A stretch of 50,020 nt of DNA from Deltaproteobacteria bacterium (GCA_018399745.1 JAGYNZ010000021.1:1-50020), one strand, 5' to 3'. Shown: positions 36,129 to 46,287, counted from the stretch's first letter. Program-made: numbers and translations. The notes: generated by a model not told the origin, from the letters alone.

Positions 36129-37175
36129 ATGCCAATGGATGACTGGCTAGTCGCAATTATTAAGGTCGTTGGTATCTGGGTATGGGTTTTGCTCATAGCC
36201 GTGGTCATGACCTGGGTGGAGAGGCGAGGTGCAGGTTTAATACAGGACAGGCCGGGTCCTAACCGTGCAGGTCCCTGGGGACTGTTCCAGCCTTTAGCAG
36301 ATGGAATCAAGCTCTTTACCAAGGAAGAGATAATACCGACAAAGGCCCAGAAGTTCCTTTATATCATCGGCCCTGCGCTTTTTTCCCTTCCAGCCTTTTC
36401 AGCTTATGCGGTTGTGCCCTTTGGAGATAAGATTATTCTTGGGGGCAAGGAGATAATACTGCAGGTCTCTGATGTAAATATCGGGTTTCTCTATATTTTA
36501 GCCATTGGTTCTATGGCAGTGTATGGCGTAATACTGGGGGGTTGGGGCTCAACGAATAAGTATTCGATCCTGGGTGGTTTAAGATCTACTGCCCAGATGG
36601 TTTCATATGAAGTGGCTTTGGGCCTGGCTCTTCTGGCTGTTGTTTTCGTATATGGCACTTTCAGCCTCAGGGATATGTCACTTGCTCAGCAGGGGACCTT
36701 TTTGGGATTTCTTCCAAACTGGGGGATATTTAAACAGCCGTTAGGATTTATTCTATTTATCGTGGCCGCCTATGCAGAGGCCAATCGTGTGCCGTTTGAC
36801 TTGCCTGAGGCGGAAAGCGAAATCGTCTCGGGATACCATACGGAATATGGATCCATGCGTCTGGGGCTTTATCTCTTTGGAGAGTATGTAAATCTGGTGA
36901 CCATATCCGGCGTCATTGTGGCTTTATATTTTGGCTCCTGGCACTTGCCGTATATTGATTTGGGAGCGTATCTTGGGCCCATATCATGGGGAATAGTTTC
37001 TTTCTGTATATTTTTCCTGAAGGTGTCCTTCTTCCTATGGTTGTTTGTGTGGGTCAGGTGGACCCTGCCTCGCTTCAGGTATGATCAGGTTATGGGTCTC
37101 GGGTGGAGAGGGCTGATTCCTCTTGCCCTGTTTAATATCTTTATTACTGCGCTGTTTATTCAGCTTACGGTCTAA
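36129..37175 (+). CDS. nuoH: NADH-quinone oxidoreductase subunit H
   Basis: 348 residues, eight membrane helices. The conserved cytoplasmic loop WVERRGAGLIQDRPGPNRAGPWGLFQPLADGIKLFTKE and the acidic AYAEANRVPFDLPEAESEIVSGYHTEYGSM loop, which lines the quinone channel, are both complete. Membrane anchor between the peripheral and membrane arms. Confidence 0.97.
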   Translation: MPMDDWLVAIIKVVGIWVWVLLIAVVMTWVERRGAGLIQDRPGPNRAGPWGLFQPLADGIKLFTKEEIIPTKAQKFLYIIGPALFSLPAFSAYAVVPFGDKIILGGKEIILQVSDVNIGFLYILAIGSMAVYGVILGGWGSTNKYSILGGLRSTAQMVSYEVALGLALLAVVFVYGTFSLRDMSLAQQGTFLGFLPNWGIFKQPLGFILFIVAAYAEANRVPFDLPEAESEIVSGYHTEYGSMRLGLYLFGEYVNLVTISGVIVALYFGSWHLPYIDLGAYLGPISWGIVSFCIFFLKVSFFLWLFVWVRWTLPRFRYDQVMGLGWRGLIPLALFNIFITALFIQLTV

Positions 37176-37187
37176 TCGGAGCTCATC

Positions 37188-37910
37188 ATGGCCAAGCCGG
37201 TTGTCAAAAAGGAATACACCCTAACTGAACGGATCTATTTATGGGAGATCCTCAAGGGTATGAAGCTCACGTGGGGACATTTCTGGTTCAACTTTAAGGC
37301 CTGCTGGAGGCCTGGGCCCCATACGATTCCAACATGTTGGCAGTACCCGGAAGATCGCACCAGGGAAATATCACCCGTATTTCGGGGTGAACATTATCTG
37401 CAGCGAGATGACAAGGGGAGAGAGGTATGTATTGCGTGTGGAATGTGCGCAAAGATCTGCCCTGCCAAGTGTATTACGGTAAAGAAAGGCAAGAGGGAAG
37501 AGGGTGAGGAAGATAAGTATGCTTCAAAGACATATCCGGCATCTTTTCAAATAGACCTTCTTCGTTGTATCTTTTGCGGTTTTTGTGAAGAGACATGTCC
37601 CAAAAACGCCATCGTTTTAGGACGAGAATTCGAACTGGCCAGGTTTAGCAAAGAGGAATGCATACTCGATAAACGTAAGCTGCTTTTAAACTATCGTAAG
37701 GCCAAGGAAGAGGGTAAGCTTAAACCGCCCAAAAAGCGTGTTCCAGTAGTTCCTGCGCCGCCGAAACCGGAGAAGGCAGAGGGTGGTGAGATAAAAAAAA
37801 GTAAGGCCGCGGCGCCAGGCAAAGCCCTGAAAAAGCCGGTTGAAAAGGTTAAAAGTACTGAACAGGTAGAGGCCACTCAGAATAAAGAGGCTGCGGAGAA
37901 GGAAAAATAA
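37188..37910 (+). CDS. nuoI: NADH-quinone oxidoreductase subunit I, with long charged tail
   Basis: 240 residues. Two 4Fe-4S motifs, CIACGMCAKICPAKC (about 81-95) and CIFCGFCEETCPKN (about 127-140), carry clusters N6a and N6b. After residue 175 or so comes a tail of about 65 residues rich in Lys, Pro, Ala and Glu (KPPKKRVPVVPAPP and following) not present in the E. coli subunit. With NuoEFG absent, this surface is where an alternative electron donor would dock, so the tail may matter; this is inference. Confidence 0.95.
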   Translation: MAKPVVKKEYTLTERIYLWEILKGMKLTWGHFWFNFKACWRPGPHTIPTCWQYPEDRTREISPVFRGEHYLQRDDKGREVCIACGMCAKICPAKCITVKKGKREEGEEDKYASKTYPASFQIDLLRCIFCGFCEETCPKNAIVLGREFELARFSKEECILDKRKLLLNYRKAKEEGKLKPPKKRVPVVPAPPKPEKAEGGEIKKSKAAAPGKALKKPVEKVKSTEQVEATQNKEAAEKEK

Positions 37911-37944
37911 ATAAGGTTGTGAGAAAAACTGTTAGAGGAATTGG

Positions 37945-38451
37945 GTGATTGATATGGATCTATATTTCTGGGTATTTGCCAGCATGTCAGTTCTGGCCGG
38001 GCTATTTACCATAGCCGCAAAGGACGCATTGCCCAGTGCCATGGGACTGCTTACGGTTTTTATTGCTCTTGCTAGCCTTTATCTCCACCTGCATGCCCCC
38101 TTGATCGCTATTTTTCAGGTTGCCATTTATGCCGGGGCCATCCTGATCCTGGTTGTATTTGTTATCATGCTTCTCATGACACCGGGTGAGAGAATGGGTG
38201 TTATTCAGGCCAATGCCTCATACAGGGGCTTAGGTGTGCTGCTTGGGTTGTGTTTAATTGGTTTGATAGCAGTCGGGACAAAGGGTGTGTCTGACATAGT
38301 GTCTATGAAGGCGCTTCCCCAAGGATTCGGAAACCCTTCAATATTTGGTGATTTGTTTTTCAGTGATTTTTTGCTTCACTTTGAAGTTGTATCAGTACTG
38401 TTGCTTGTGGCACTGATTGGCGGGATCTATCTGTGCAAGAAGAGACTTTGA
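37945..38451 (+). CDS. nuoJ: NADH-quinone oxidoreductase subunit J
   Basis: 168 residues, five membrane helices. AIYAGAILILVVFVIMLL is the conserved helix 3 of NuoJ/ND6. GTG 37945 is five bases after AGAGGA; ATG 37954 is an alternative three codons on. Confidence 0.94.
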   Translation: MIDMDLYFWVFASMSVLAGLFTIAAKDALPSAMGLLTVFIALASLYLHLHAPLIAIFQVAIYAGAILILVVFVIMLLMTPGERMGVIQANASYRGLGVLLGLCLIGLIAVGTKGVSDIVSMKALPQGFGNPSIFGDLFFSDFLLHFEVVSVLLLVALIGGIYLCKKRL

Positions 38452-38464
38452 GAGAGAGGGCTGA

Positions 38465-38767
38465 ATGGCAACACTCACACACTATATAGTTTTGTCATCA
38501 ATACTCTTTGGCTTGGGGACCATTGGTTTTCTTACAAGGAGAAATGCCTTGATCCTGTTCATGTCTATTGAACTTATGCTGAATGCCGTAAATTTGATGT
38601 TGGTGGCCTTTTCCAATTTTATGGGCGACATGGCAGGGCAGGTTATGGTTTTTTTTATTTTTGCGGTGGCTGCGGCCGAAGTTGCAGTCGGCCTGGCGAT
38701 ATTAATAGCGCTTTTCCGTCATGTGCGGGAGGTAGATATAACCAGGTTTAATGTTCTAAAATGGTAA
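38465..38767 (+). CDS. nuoK: NADH-quinone oxidoreductase subunit K
   Basis: 100 residues and three helices. The buried glutamates of the proton path lie in [16 protein letters not shown] and [11 protein letters not shown]. Thirteen bases after nuoJ. Confidence 0.96.
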   Translation: MATLTHYIVLSSILFGLGTIGFLTRRNALILFMSIELMLNAVNLMLVAFSNFMGDMAGQVMVFFIFAVAAAEVAVGLAILIALFRHVREVDITRFNVLKW

Positions 38768-38829
38768 AGAATACACATTCGGCTATGTTTTTTGCTGCGT
38801 AAACACCCTGTCTATGTAGGGAGCTATTC

Positions 38830-40806
38830 ATGGAAGGTTATTTGTTTCTCATACCACTACTGCCTTTTATAGGATTTCTGATTAATGGCCTGTTGGGGCA
38901 AAAGATCGGGAAATCCGGTGTTTTCTGCATTGGCTGTTCCAGTATAGGCCTGGCATTTTTATTTTCCATCTTGGCCGTGTACCAACTGGCATGCAGCCCA
39001 CCTGAAGACAGGTTGCTCGTCCAGGTCCTGTGGAGTTGGATGGCCGTAGGCAATCTGAATATAGATGTTTCTTTGATGATTGATCCGCTTTCCGCTGTGA
39101 TGGTCCTTGTGGTTACGGGTGTAAGTTTTGTTATTCATATATATAGTACAGGTTACATGGCACATGATGAGTCGTACTGGAGGTTCTTCGCCTACCTAAA
39201 TATGTTCGTCTTCTTCATGATAATGCTGGTCTTGGGCTCCAACTTTATTGTAATGTTTGTTGGCTGGGAGGGTGTAGGTCTTGCCTCCTATCTGCTGATT
39301 GGCTTCTGGTACAAAGAGAACGTGAATGCAGATGCGGGTAAGAAGGCATTTATTGTTAACCGGATTGGGGATTTTGGCTTTCTCTTGGGCATGTTCCTCA
39401 TGTTCGTCACGTTTGGCTCCCTGGCCTATCTTGATGTATTCCCAAAGGCTGTTCACATGTATGAGCATGGTATGTTGGCCATGAATTCACCGGTAATGAT
39501 AGCCATATGTCTTTTGCTTTTCTTGGGAGCAACCGGGAAGTCAGCACAGATCCCTTTGTTTGTCTGGCTTCCGGATGCCATGGCCGGTCCAACGCCGGTT
39601 TCTGCACTTATCCATGCTGCCACAATGGTGACTGCGGGTGTCTATATGGTAGCAAGGACCAATATTCTTTTCACTCTTGCTCCTACTGCGTTACTGGTTT
39701 TGGTATTAATGTCCGCAGCTACTGCATTCATTGCGGCAACCATTGGTATACTGCAGAACGACATTAAGAGAGTACTTGCATATTCTACTGTGAGCCAGCT
39801 CGGATATATGTTCATAGGGGTTAGTGTGGCCGCATATGGGGCAGGAATATTTCATCTCATGACACATGCCTTTTTCAAGGCGTGTTTATTCCTCTGTGCC
39901 GGATCTGTGATTCACGCTATGGGCGGGGATCAGGACATGAGGAGCATGGGAGGTCTTTGGAGAAAGATACCCATCACATATATCACTATGCTTTTTGCAA
40001 CAATAGCGATTGCCGGTATTCCTCCTTTTGCAGGGTTTTTCAGCAAGGACGAAATCCTCTGGAAGGCATTCACGTTTCCATATTATCCTGTTGTAGGTAA
40101 AATAGTGTGGTTTATCGGCGTCATTGCCGCCGGGATAACGGCCTTTTACATGTTTAGACTCATTTTCATGACCTTTCATGGTAAGTTCCGAGGTACTGCA
40201 GAGCAGGCGCACCATTTACATGAATCGCCATTAAGCATGACAGGTCCGCTTATGATACTGGCTTTTCTCTCAGTATGTGGGGGCTGGTTGGGTATACCGC
40301 ATGTAATAGGTAATCTTTTTGGGCATGTACCTAATGTCATGGAAAATTTCTTTGAGCCGGTATTTGCCAATTCACATGAAATAATTTCTGCCTACGCTGG
40401 TGTGCAACATCATTCCGCTGTTCTGGAGTGGATCCTTATGGCTGGTTCGGTGGCGGTTGCTATTGGCGGTATATCCCTGGCTTATCATATATACATCCGT
40501 CGGTTTGATATACTTCCTGATAGGCTTGCCGAGACGTATTCCATATATCATAAGCTTGTGTATAACAAATATTTTGTTGACGAAATTTACTACTACGTGA
40601 TAGTCCTTCCGTTTTATTACCTGTCAATGTTCTTGTGGAAGGTGGTGGATGCGTTTTGTATTGACGATGTAGGAATAAATGGACAGGCATGGTGGGTACA
40701 GAGGGGATCAGGTGCGTTAAGGCTTGTCCATAATGGTTATGTGCATACCTACGGGGCATTTATGCTCCTTGGACTGGTTGTAATGCTCTGGTTTTTCATT
40801 GTATAA
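38830..40806 (+). CDS. nuoL: NADH-quinone oxidoreductase subunit L
   Basis: 658 residues with about 16 membrane helices, an antiporter-like proton-pumping subunit. GWEGVGLASYLLIGFWY with the key Glu, GKSAQIPLFVWLPDAMAGPTPVSALIHAATMVTAGVYM, and THAFFKACLFLCAGSVIHA are all present. The C-terminal part forms the long lateral helix. It is full length. Confidence 0.97.
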   Translation: MEGYLFLIPLLPFIGFLINGLLGQKIGKSGVFCIGCSSIGLAFLFSILAVYQLACSPPEDRLLVQVLWSWMAVGNLNIDVSLMIDPLSAVMVLVVTGVSFVIHIYSTGYMAHDESYWRFFAYLNMFVFFMIMLVLGSNFIVMFVGWEGVGLASYLLIGFWYKENVNADAGKKAFIVNRIGDFGFLLGMFLMFVTFGSLAYLDVFPKAVHMYEHGMLAMNSPVMIAICLLLFLGATGKSAQIPLFVWLPDAMAGPTPVSALIHAATMVTAGVYMVARTNILFTLAPTALLVLVLMSAATAFIAATIGILQNDIKRVLAYSTVSQLGYMFIGVSVAAYGAGIFHLMTHAFFKACLFLCAGSVIHAMGGDQDMRSMGGLWRKIPITYITMLFATIAIAGIPPFAGFFSKDEILWKAFTFPYYPVVGKIVWFIGVIAAGITAFYMFRLIFMTFHGKFRGTAEQAHHLHESPLSMTGPLMILAFLSVCGGWLGIPHVIGNLFGHVPNVMENFFEPVFANSHEIISAYAGVQHHSAVLEWILMAGSVAVAIGGISLAYHIYIRRFDILPDRLAETYSIYHKLVYNKYFVDEIYYYVIVLPFYYLSMFLWKVVDAFCIDDVGINGQAWWVQRGSGALRLVHNGYVHTYGAFMLLGLVVMLWFFIV

Positions 40807-40890
40807 AATCGACTGGATCTTAATTTAGGGAAAAAGCTTGGAAAGAGCAGCTATGGAGTGTAGCAAAAAAAAAGGATCGAAGGGTAGATT

Positions 40891-42465
40891 ATGAATGCTC
40901 CCATATTAACGTATGTAACCTTCCTGCCCCTGCTGGGAGTGCTGGCTATTCTCTTTATCCCACAGCGGAGTGAAGCAGGTAAGAATGCCATTCGCTGGGT
41001 TTCAATGGTAATATCCACATTGGTGTTTATTGTTTCGCTTAGATTGTACTTTGATTTTGATCCGGAGGTGGCAGGCTTCCAATTCATAGAGAAATATAGC
41101 TGGATTCCGAGTTACGGCATTACCTATTTTATGGGTTTGGATGGTCTTGCGTTCTGGCTTGTACTTTTGACTACGTTTCTTACTCCGCTCACAATCCTGT
41201 CCACTTGGACGGCCATTACAAAAAGGGTGAAGGAATTCCAGGTTGCGATGCTTGTCCTTGAGACCGCAATGCTTGGGACGTTTGTGGCTTTAGATCTCTT
41301 CCTTTTCTATGTATTTTGGGAAATTATGCTAATTCCCATGTGGCTGATAATAGGCGTGTGGGGTGGAGAACGAAGGATCTATGCTGCAATCAAATTCTTC
41401 CTTTTTACCGCAGTGGGTTCCTTTCTGATGTTGGTGTGTATCATCGGTCTTGTCTATTTTCATAATCAGCAAACCGGCGAGTTGACCTTCAATCTGCTTT
41501 CTCTATACAATACGGATCTGGTAAGGATATATGAAATATTATTCTTTGGTGCCTTTGCTCTGGCATTTGCAATCAAGGTCCCGATGTTTCCATTCCATAC
41601 ATGGTTGCCAGATGCCCATGTTGAAGCGCCAACTGCCGGGTCCGTGATTCTTGCCGGCATTCTGCTGAAAATGGGCACATACGGTTTTTTCCGTTTTGCA
41701 ATGCCGCTTTTTCCTGAAGGATCTGCTTTCTTCGCGCCCCTTATTATTGTCCTTTCGATTATAGGCATTATTTACGGGGCAATGGTTGCAATGGTTCAAC
41801 CTGATATCAAGAAACTGGTGGCATACTCTTCAGTATCTCATCTGGGTTATTGCATGATAGGGCTTTATGTCCTGAACCGGCATGGAGTGGAGGGGTCGAT
41901 TCTTCAAATGATCAACCACGGCATTTCAACTGGCGCACTGTTCCTTTTAGTAGGTGTCGTATATGAAAGGCGCCATACCCGTATGATTTCTGAATACGGA
42001 GGAATTTGCAGGCCGATGCCGATTTATGCCTCCATATTTTTTCTTATAACGCTGTCAAGTGTTGGATTTCCAACCACTAACGGGTTCATTGGTGAATTTC
42101 TTATCCTGTTAGGCGTGTTTGAAGTTAATAAAGCTGCTGCTGTGTTGGCCGCTACCGGTGTCGTGCTTGGTGCAATTTATATGTTCTGGATGTTTCAGAG
42201 GGTTTTCTATGGCAGGATTTCCAACCCCAAGAATGAAAAACTTAAGGACTTGAATTTCAGGGAGTTGGCCTATCTCCTACCGCTGGTTGCAATGGTGTTT
42301 TGGATAGGTCTGTATCCCAATTTCTTCTTGAGCAAGATGCATAGTTCTGTGGATCACTTTATCAGTCAGGTCAAGATCTCTTCACCTGCTTCCCCTGTGG
42401 CGGTTGTGGAGCATCATGCCTCTGTTGACAAGACGCCTTTAGATAAGAGTGCGGCTAAGGAGTAG
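40891..42465 (+). CDS. nuoM: NADH-quinone oxidoreductase subunit M
   Basis: 524 residues, 14 helices, antiporter-like. [21 protein letters not shown] with the pumping Glu, [37 protein letters not shown] and [20 protein letters not shown] are intact. An 84-base gap after nuoL holds nothing visible. The C-terminus has a short Lys/Ala-rich tail. Confidence 0.97.
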   Translation: MNAPILTYVTFLPLLGVLAILFIPQRSEAGKNAIRWVSMVISTLVFIVSLRLYFDFDPEVAGFQFIEKYSWIPSYGITYFMGLDGLAFWLVLLTTFLTPLTILSTWTAITKRVKEFQVAMLVLETAMLGTFVALDLFLFYVFWEIMLIPMWLIIGVWGGERRIYAAIKFFLFTAVGSFLMLVCIIGLVYFHNQQTGELTFNLLSLYNTDLVRIYEILFFGAFALAFAIKVPMFPFHTWLPDAHVEAPTAGSVILAGILLKMGTYGFFRFAMPLFPEGSAFFAPLIIVLSIIGIIYGAMVAMVQPDIKKLVAYSSVSHLGYCMIGLYVLNRHGVEGSILQMINHGISTGALFLLVGVVYERRHTRMISEYGGICRPMPIYASIFFLITLSSVGFPTTNGFIGEFLILLGVFEVNKAAAVLAATGVVLGAIYMFWMFQRVFYGRISNPKNEKLKDLNFRELAYLLPLVAMVFWIGLYPNFFLSKMHSSVDHFISQVKISSPASPVAVVEHHASVDKTPLDKSAAKE

Positions 42466-42470
42466 TTAAT

Positions 42471-44015
42471 ATGAGCGATCTTGGATTTTCCTTTAGCCTG
42501 AGTCAGCTATGGCAGGTAGCTGGGGGACAGATAATCCTGATTATTGCCGGCCTCGTGCTTATTTTTGTTGATCTTTGGCTATCAAGAGATGAAAAGACGG
42601 ACCATGTAGTGACGATGGGTTGGCTTACAGCCCTGAGCTTTTTGGCCGCTTTATGGTACATGACTGGCCCGGGTTGGAGGCTCAACGAAATAGTCCTGGT
42701 GGAGGTCTTTTCCGCAGAGAAATTTGGCTTATTCGTATCAGCCATAGTTTTGATGGCAGGCATATTCGCGAGTCTCTTGAGTATAGGCTATTTGCGAAAT
42801 AATCAACTGGGTAGATCAGAATATTTCATACTCCTTGTATTTGCGGTTTATGGCACTATAGCGATGGTGCAGTCGGTTGATCTGCTTATGATGTTTATCG
42901 CTCTTGAGGTGATGTCTCTGTCTGTGTATGTGCTGGCCGCATTTCTGAAGGATGACAGGAAGTCACAAGAGGGGGCCCTTAAATATTTCCTTCTTGGAAG
43001 TTTTGGATCTGCATTTTTCCTTTTTGGGGTTGCATTGTTGTATGGTTTGACCGGGACAGTGAATATCACTAAAATCGCTCAGTTACTGGCAATGGGTCCT
43101 CTTTTGGAGAATCCAGGGGTACTTGTCGCACTGGCTATGCTGATGGCAGGGCTGTTCTTCAAAATGGCCCTTGTGCCTTTCCATATGTGGACTCCGGATG
43201 TCTACGAGGGTAGTCCTGCGATTATAACCGGTTTTATGGCGACAGCGGTAAAGGCAGGGGCATTTGGAATATTTATCAAACTACTGAGCGTTGCGTTTAC
43301 TCCGATGCTCGCATACAGCGGTCAACCTGAATTCCAATCTACGGTCAATCTTGCAGCCTTCGCAGCCTACTGGAAACCCCTGCTGTGGTGGCTGGCGCTC
43401 ATTACCATGTTTGTCGGTAACTTGATTGCAGTTTCGCAGCGGAATGTCAAGCGCATGCTGGCGTATTCCTCAATTGCTCATGCAGGGTATATGGTTTTAG
43501 GAATTTTAGCAGCAAATGATGAGGGTCGCATGGGTGTGCTGTTCTATCTCTTTGCGTACACGCTGATGAATATGGGCGCCTTCGGTGTTCTCTATATCTT
43601 GGATGGGCAGGAAGGTAAGGCACAGACCCTGGAGGATTACCACGGACTGGGATTTAAATATCCCACGCTAAGTTTTTTGATGTCTTTATTTCTGGTTTCA
43701 ATGGCAGGACTTCCTCCCACTGCTGGTTTTATTGGTAAGTTTTACTTGTTTGCAGCAGCAATAAAAGAGGGGTATTTGCTGCTGGCGGCGCTGGGTATTT
43801 TGACCTGCGTTATCGGAGTATATTACTACCTGCGTGTGATATGGATGCTGTATATGGTGGAGCCGTCCCATGAGGTCGTAGCCGGCAGAGTGGGTGTTAT
43901 TTCAATGGTTGCATTGATAGCTGCTGCGCTGGGGATCATGTATTTTGGAATATTGCCGGATGGGTTGGCGCAGGTAGCTAATGTTGCCCAACAGAGCCTT
44001 GCACTGGTCTTCTGA
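42471..44015 (+). CDS. nuoN: NADH-quinone oxidoreductase subunit N
   Basis: 514 residues, 14 helices. ALEVMSLSVYVLAAFLKDD, KMALVPFHMWTPDVYEGSPAIITGFMATAVKAGAFGIF and RNVKRMLAYSSIAHAGYMVLG mark NuoN. Last gene of the operon; no terminator was seen in the 31 bases to the convergent neighbour. Confidence 0.97.
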   Translation: MSDLGFSFSLSQLWQVAGGQIILIIAGLVLIFVDLWLSRDEKTDHVVTMGWLTALSFLAALWYMTGPGWRLNEIVLVEVFSAEKFGLFVSAIVLMAGIFASLLSIGYLRNNQLGRSEYFILLVFAVYGTIAMVQSVDLLMMFIALEVMSLSVYVLAAFLKDDRKSQEGALKYFLLGSFGSAFFLFGVALLYGLTGTVNITKIAQLLAMGPLLENPGVLVALAMLMAGLFFKMALVPFHMWTPDVYEGSPAIITGFMATAVKAGAFGIFIKLLSVAFTPMLAYSGQPEFQSTVNLAAFAAYWKPLLWWLALITMFVGNLIAVSQRNVKRMLAYSSIAHAGYMVLGILAANDEGRMGVLFYLFAYTLMNMGAFGVLYILDGQEGKAQTLEDYHGLGFKYPTLSFLMSLFLVSMAGLPPTAGFIGKFYLFAAAIKEGYLLLAALGILTCVIGVYYYLRVIWMLYMVEPSHEVVAGRVGVISMVALIAAALGIMYFGILPDGLAQVANVAQQSLALVF

Positions 44016-44046
44016 GCGAGAGTCGACTTCTTCAGTTTCACACACA

Positions 44047-45069
44047 CTAGCAAAGAAAGAAGGACCAGCCGATATATTCGTGGGCAGACGGGGTCTCAGG
44101 CTCCGGTTTTAACCCGGCGGCCTTTAAAAATATTTCATTCCATGTTCTCTTAGGGTATAGAGTTAAGTACAGTCGAGGGCCATGAGCTTGATTACTATTT
44201 GTATTGTCCCAACTTTGACTGAGTTTTGTTGCCAGTTTCTGTATTTCACTGTTTTTGCTAAAATTTTTAATAGTTGTGTTTGATGTGGCCTGAACAAGGG
44301 ATTCAAGGCCATTGATCAATTTGTCTGATTTCCCTGGCCTGATATCGGGATCAAGAGGTAATACTAAATCCAATATCTCTGCAGGGGCCTCTCTGGGCTG
44401 TAAGGCTTCATAGGACTTATCAATCAGATCCTTTAACGCTAGGCTTTCCCCGATCGGCCATGGCTCTGGGTCAGTGTATTTTTGCCACAACAGTGCCCAT
44501 GCCCGTAGCCGCTCTTTGGCCCTCAGGAGTGGTTTGATTGTAGGAGAATAAAGTTTCTGGAAACCGTCTGAAGAGCCTGTTATTTCCAATGGATCTTGCA
44601 ATATCGACTTGAGTTTGTCTTCATGAATTGTCATTCTGTCGAGTTCTGTTTGCACTTCGTCATTTCGTCTATCTAGGTCCAATGAAAGCTGCAGGAATAT
44701 TTGGGCATCCAGGAGCGGATCAGAGACTTCATCGCCCCTTAATTTTTTAAGAATACCCTGCAGAGATTCTTCTTCGCCTTTGGTTGCACTTAGTAGAGTA
44801 GAGGCCGGGATCTTTTCTCCCAGGCCCATCTCTTTTGCCCATGATTTCCAATTGTTGACAGTTTCAGTGAACCATCCAAGTCTGTCTTCCAGAGGGATCG
44901 GCACATTAGCTTCAATTTCCATGGAGCAGGTATTCGATATGGGTGATAAACTAGTAAAATTTTCTGTAGGTAATAATAAGGTCAGTTTGGAGAATACCTG
45001 ATTAAGCCGCAGCATTGTATCACGGCGGAGATAGCTAGCCGGATATAACAGTCCATGTAAATTATTCAT
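44047..45069 (-). CDS. Hypothetical protein, 340 residues
   Basis: I do not recognise it. No signal peptide, no membrane helix and few cysteines, so probably cytoplasmic. Most of it looks helical and strongly charged, with possible coiled-coil character at about residues 128-160 (LDLDRRNDEVQTELDRM). It has two Trp-rich patches, GWFTETVNNWKSWAKEMG (about 65-82) and ERLRAWALLWQKYTDPEPWP, and ends in HEYIGWSFFLC. AAGGATGATAAA before the ATG is a good ribosome-binding site. It is convergent with nuoN and divergent from the DUF1232 gene. Confidence 0.7.
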   Translation of the reverse strand: MNNLHGLLYPASYLRRDTMLRLNQVFSKLTLLLPTENFTSLSPISNTCSMEIEANVPIPLEDRLGWFTETVNNWKSWAKEMGLGEKIPASTLLSATKGEEESLQGILKKLRGDEVSDPLLDAQIFLQLSLDLDRRNDEVQTELDRMTIHEDKLKSILQDPLEITGSSDGFQKLYSPTIKPLLRAKERLRAWALLWQKYTDPEPWPIGESLALKDLIDKSYEALQPREAPAEILDLVLPLDPDIRPGKSDKLINGLESLVQATSNTTIKNFSKNSEIQKLATKLSQSWDNTNSNQAHGPRLYLTLYPKRTWNEIFLKAAGLKPEPETPSAHEYIGWSFFLC

Positions 45070-45240
45070 TTTATCATCCTTTGCAGATGGTGAAAGTGAT
45101 ATAGCATTTTATTTCCTTCTTTGGCTAGGTATAGTCTAACCCAGACATTTTAAAATTTGAAGTTTGAAGTGAATAATAGGTCTTAAAGTTAAGGTGTTTA
45201 TTTTTTGTAATTTAAAAAAAACAAAATTAAAGCCAAATTT

Positions 45241-45256
45241 GTTAACCTTGGTTAAC
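45241..45256. promoter_or_regulatory. Palindrome GTTAACC-TT-GGTTAAC, possible operator
   Basis: Perfect seven-base arms with a two-base centre, in the AT-rich 268-base gap between two divergent genes. Its place and symmetry suit a dimeric regulator. No clear promoter boxes flank it. Confidence 0.45.
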
Positions 45257-45337
45257 TCTGGGAGCGTGTAACTTCAGGCATTTATTTCAGCTTTATGTCT
45301 TACATTATTTGCTGTTTGAGGTTATGATTTTAAGATA

Positions 45338-45775
45338 GTGAGATCGACTGTCAAAGACAAAAGTAAAATGTCTAATCCGCAGGGGAAGAGTAATCATTCT
45401 ATTTGTGCGAGAATTCGTGGCTATATTTCCCTCTTGCCCCAGTTTGTGGTTTTGTTGCTAAATTTATTAAAGGATGCAAGGGTACCCTCTACAGATAAGG
45501 CTATATTGGTGGCCAGTGTTGCCTATGTGTTAAATCCGGTTGATCTTGTACCTGATTGGATTCCCTTTGCTGGGCTGGTTGACGATGCTTACCTGGTGAC
45601 TGTTGCCCTCCTGCGTTTAGTTCTTAGGGTTGACGAACAGGTGCTTAATGATAACTGGAGAGGGAGCGACGACCTGATACCACTTCTAAGAAAGGTGGCG
45701 GACGCAGCTGTGGCTTTTTTGCCGACGCGTATTCGCCGATCTATCTTTGCGAGGGTTCACAGACAACAATTATGA
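45338..45775 (+). CDS. DUF1232 (YkvA-like) small membrane-associated protein
   Basis: 145 residues from GTG 45338; ATG 45368 (135 residues) is equally possible. The DUF1232 signature is ILVASVAYVLNPVDLVPDWIPFAGLVDDAYLVTVALLRLV, a hydrophobic stretch probably lying in or on the membrane. Family function is not established. The stop is directly followed by AGGAGGG, the likely ribosome-binding site of the next gene. Confidence 0.85.
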   Translation: MRSTVKDKSKMSNPQGKSNHSICARIRGYISLLPQFVVLLLNLLKDARVPSTDKAILVASVAYVLNPVDLVPDWIPFAGLVDDAYLVTVALLRLVLRVDEQVLNDNWRGSDDLIPLLRKVADAAVAFLPTRIRRSIFARVHRQQL

Positions 45776-45807
45776 GGAGGGTATAAGTCATATCTGGTTC
45801 TCAAAAG

Positions 45808-46287
45808 GTGCGAATAGATATGCCCTGTGGGGTTTTATATAATCTATCCAATATTATAGTGGATCTTAACGGGACGATTACAGTCGATGGCGGTTTTGTT
45901 GACGGTGTTGTCGAGAGACTAAAAAAAATATCGGAAATAATGAATACCTATGTACTGACGGCAGATACAGGTCGAACCCTTGAGCATCTTACCGATCAGT
46001 TAGTTGGCGAATGTGGCACAAAGATCCATCAACTGAAATCCGGTAGGGGTGATCTACAGAAGCTTGCCTTTCTGGAAGAGCTCGGCAGTGATAATACCGT
46101 AGCCGTAGGTAATGGCCGTAATGATGCCCAGATGCTGAGAAAGGCCAGGTTGGGTTTGTGTGTCATTGGTGAAGAAGGGGCCTCTATTGATGCCTTGATG
46201 GCAAGTGACGCAGTTTTTTTTAATATTTGTGATGCAATTGATTTTTTTCTCAAACCTACACGAATGATAGCTACTCTGCGCAAGTAA
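45808..46287 (+). CDS. HAD-family phosphatase-like protein (soluble P-type ATPase-like, COG4087 type)
   Basis: 159 residues. Motif I is IIVDLNGTITVDGG (nucleophile Asp, second Asp replaced by Asn), motif II VLTADTGRT, the lysine lies in LKSGRGD, motif IV GNGRNDAQML. It is a minimal HAD without cap. The start is unsure: the strong AGGAGGG (45774-45780) is best spaced to an in-frame ATA at 45790, GTG 45808 has no separate site, and ATG 45820 follows AAAAGGTG. Confidence 0.8.
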   Translation: MRIDMPCGVLYNLSNIIVDLNGTITVDGGFVDGVVERLKKISEIMNTYVLTADTGRTLEHLTDQLVGECGTKIHQLKSGRGDLQKLAFLEELGSDNTVAVGNGRNDAQMLRKARLGLCVIGEEGASIDALMASDAVFFNICDAIDFFLKPTRMIATLRK

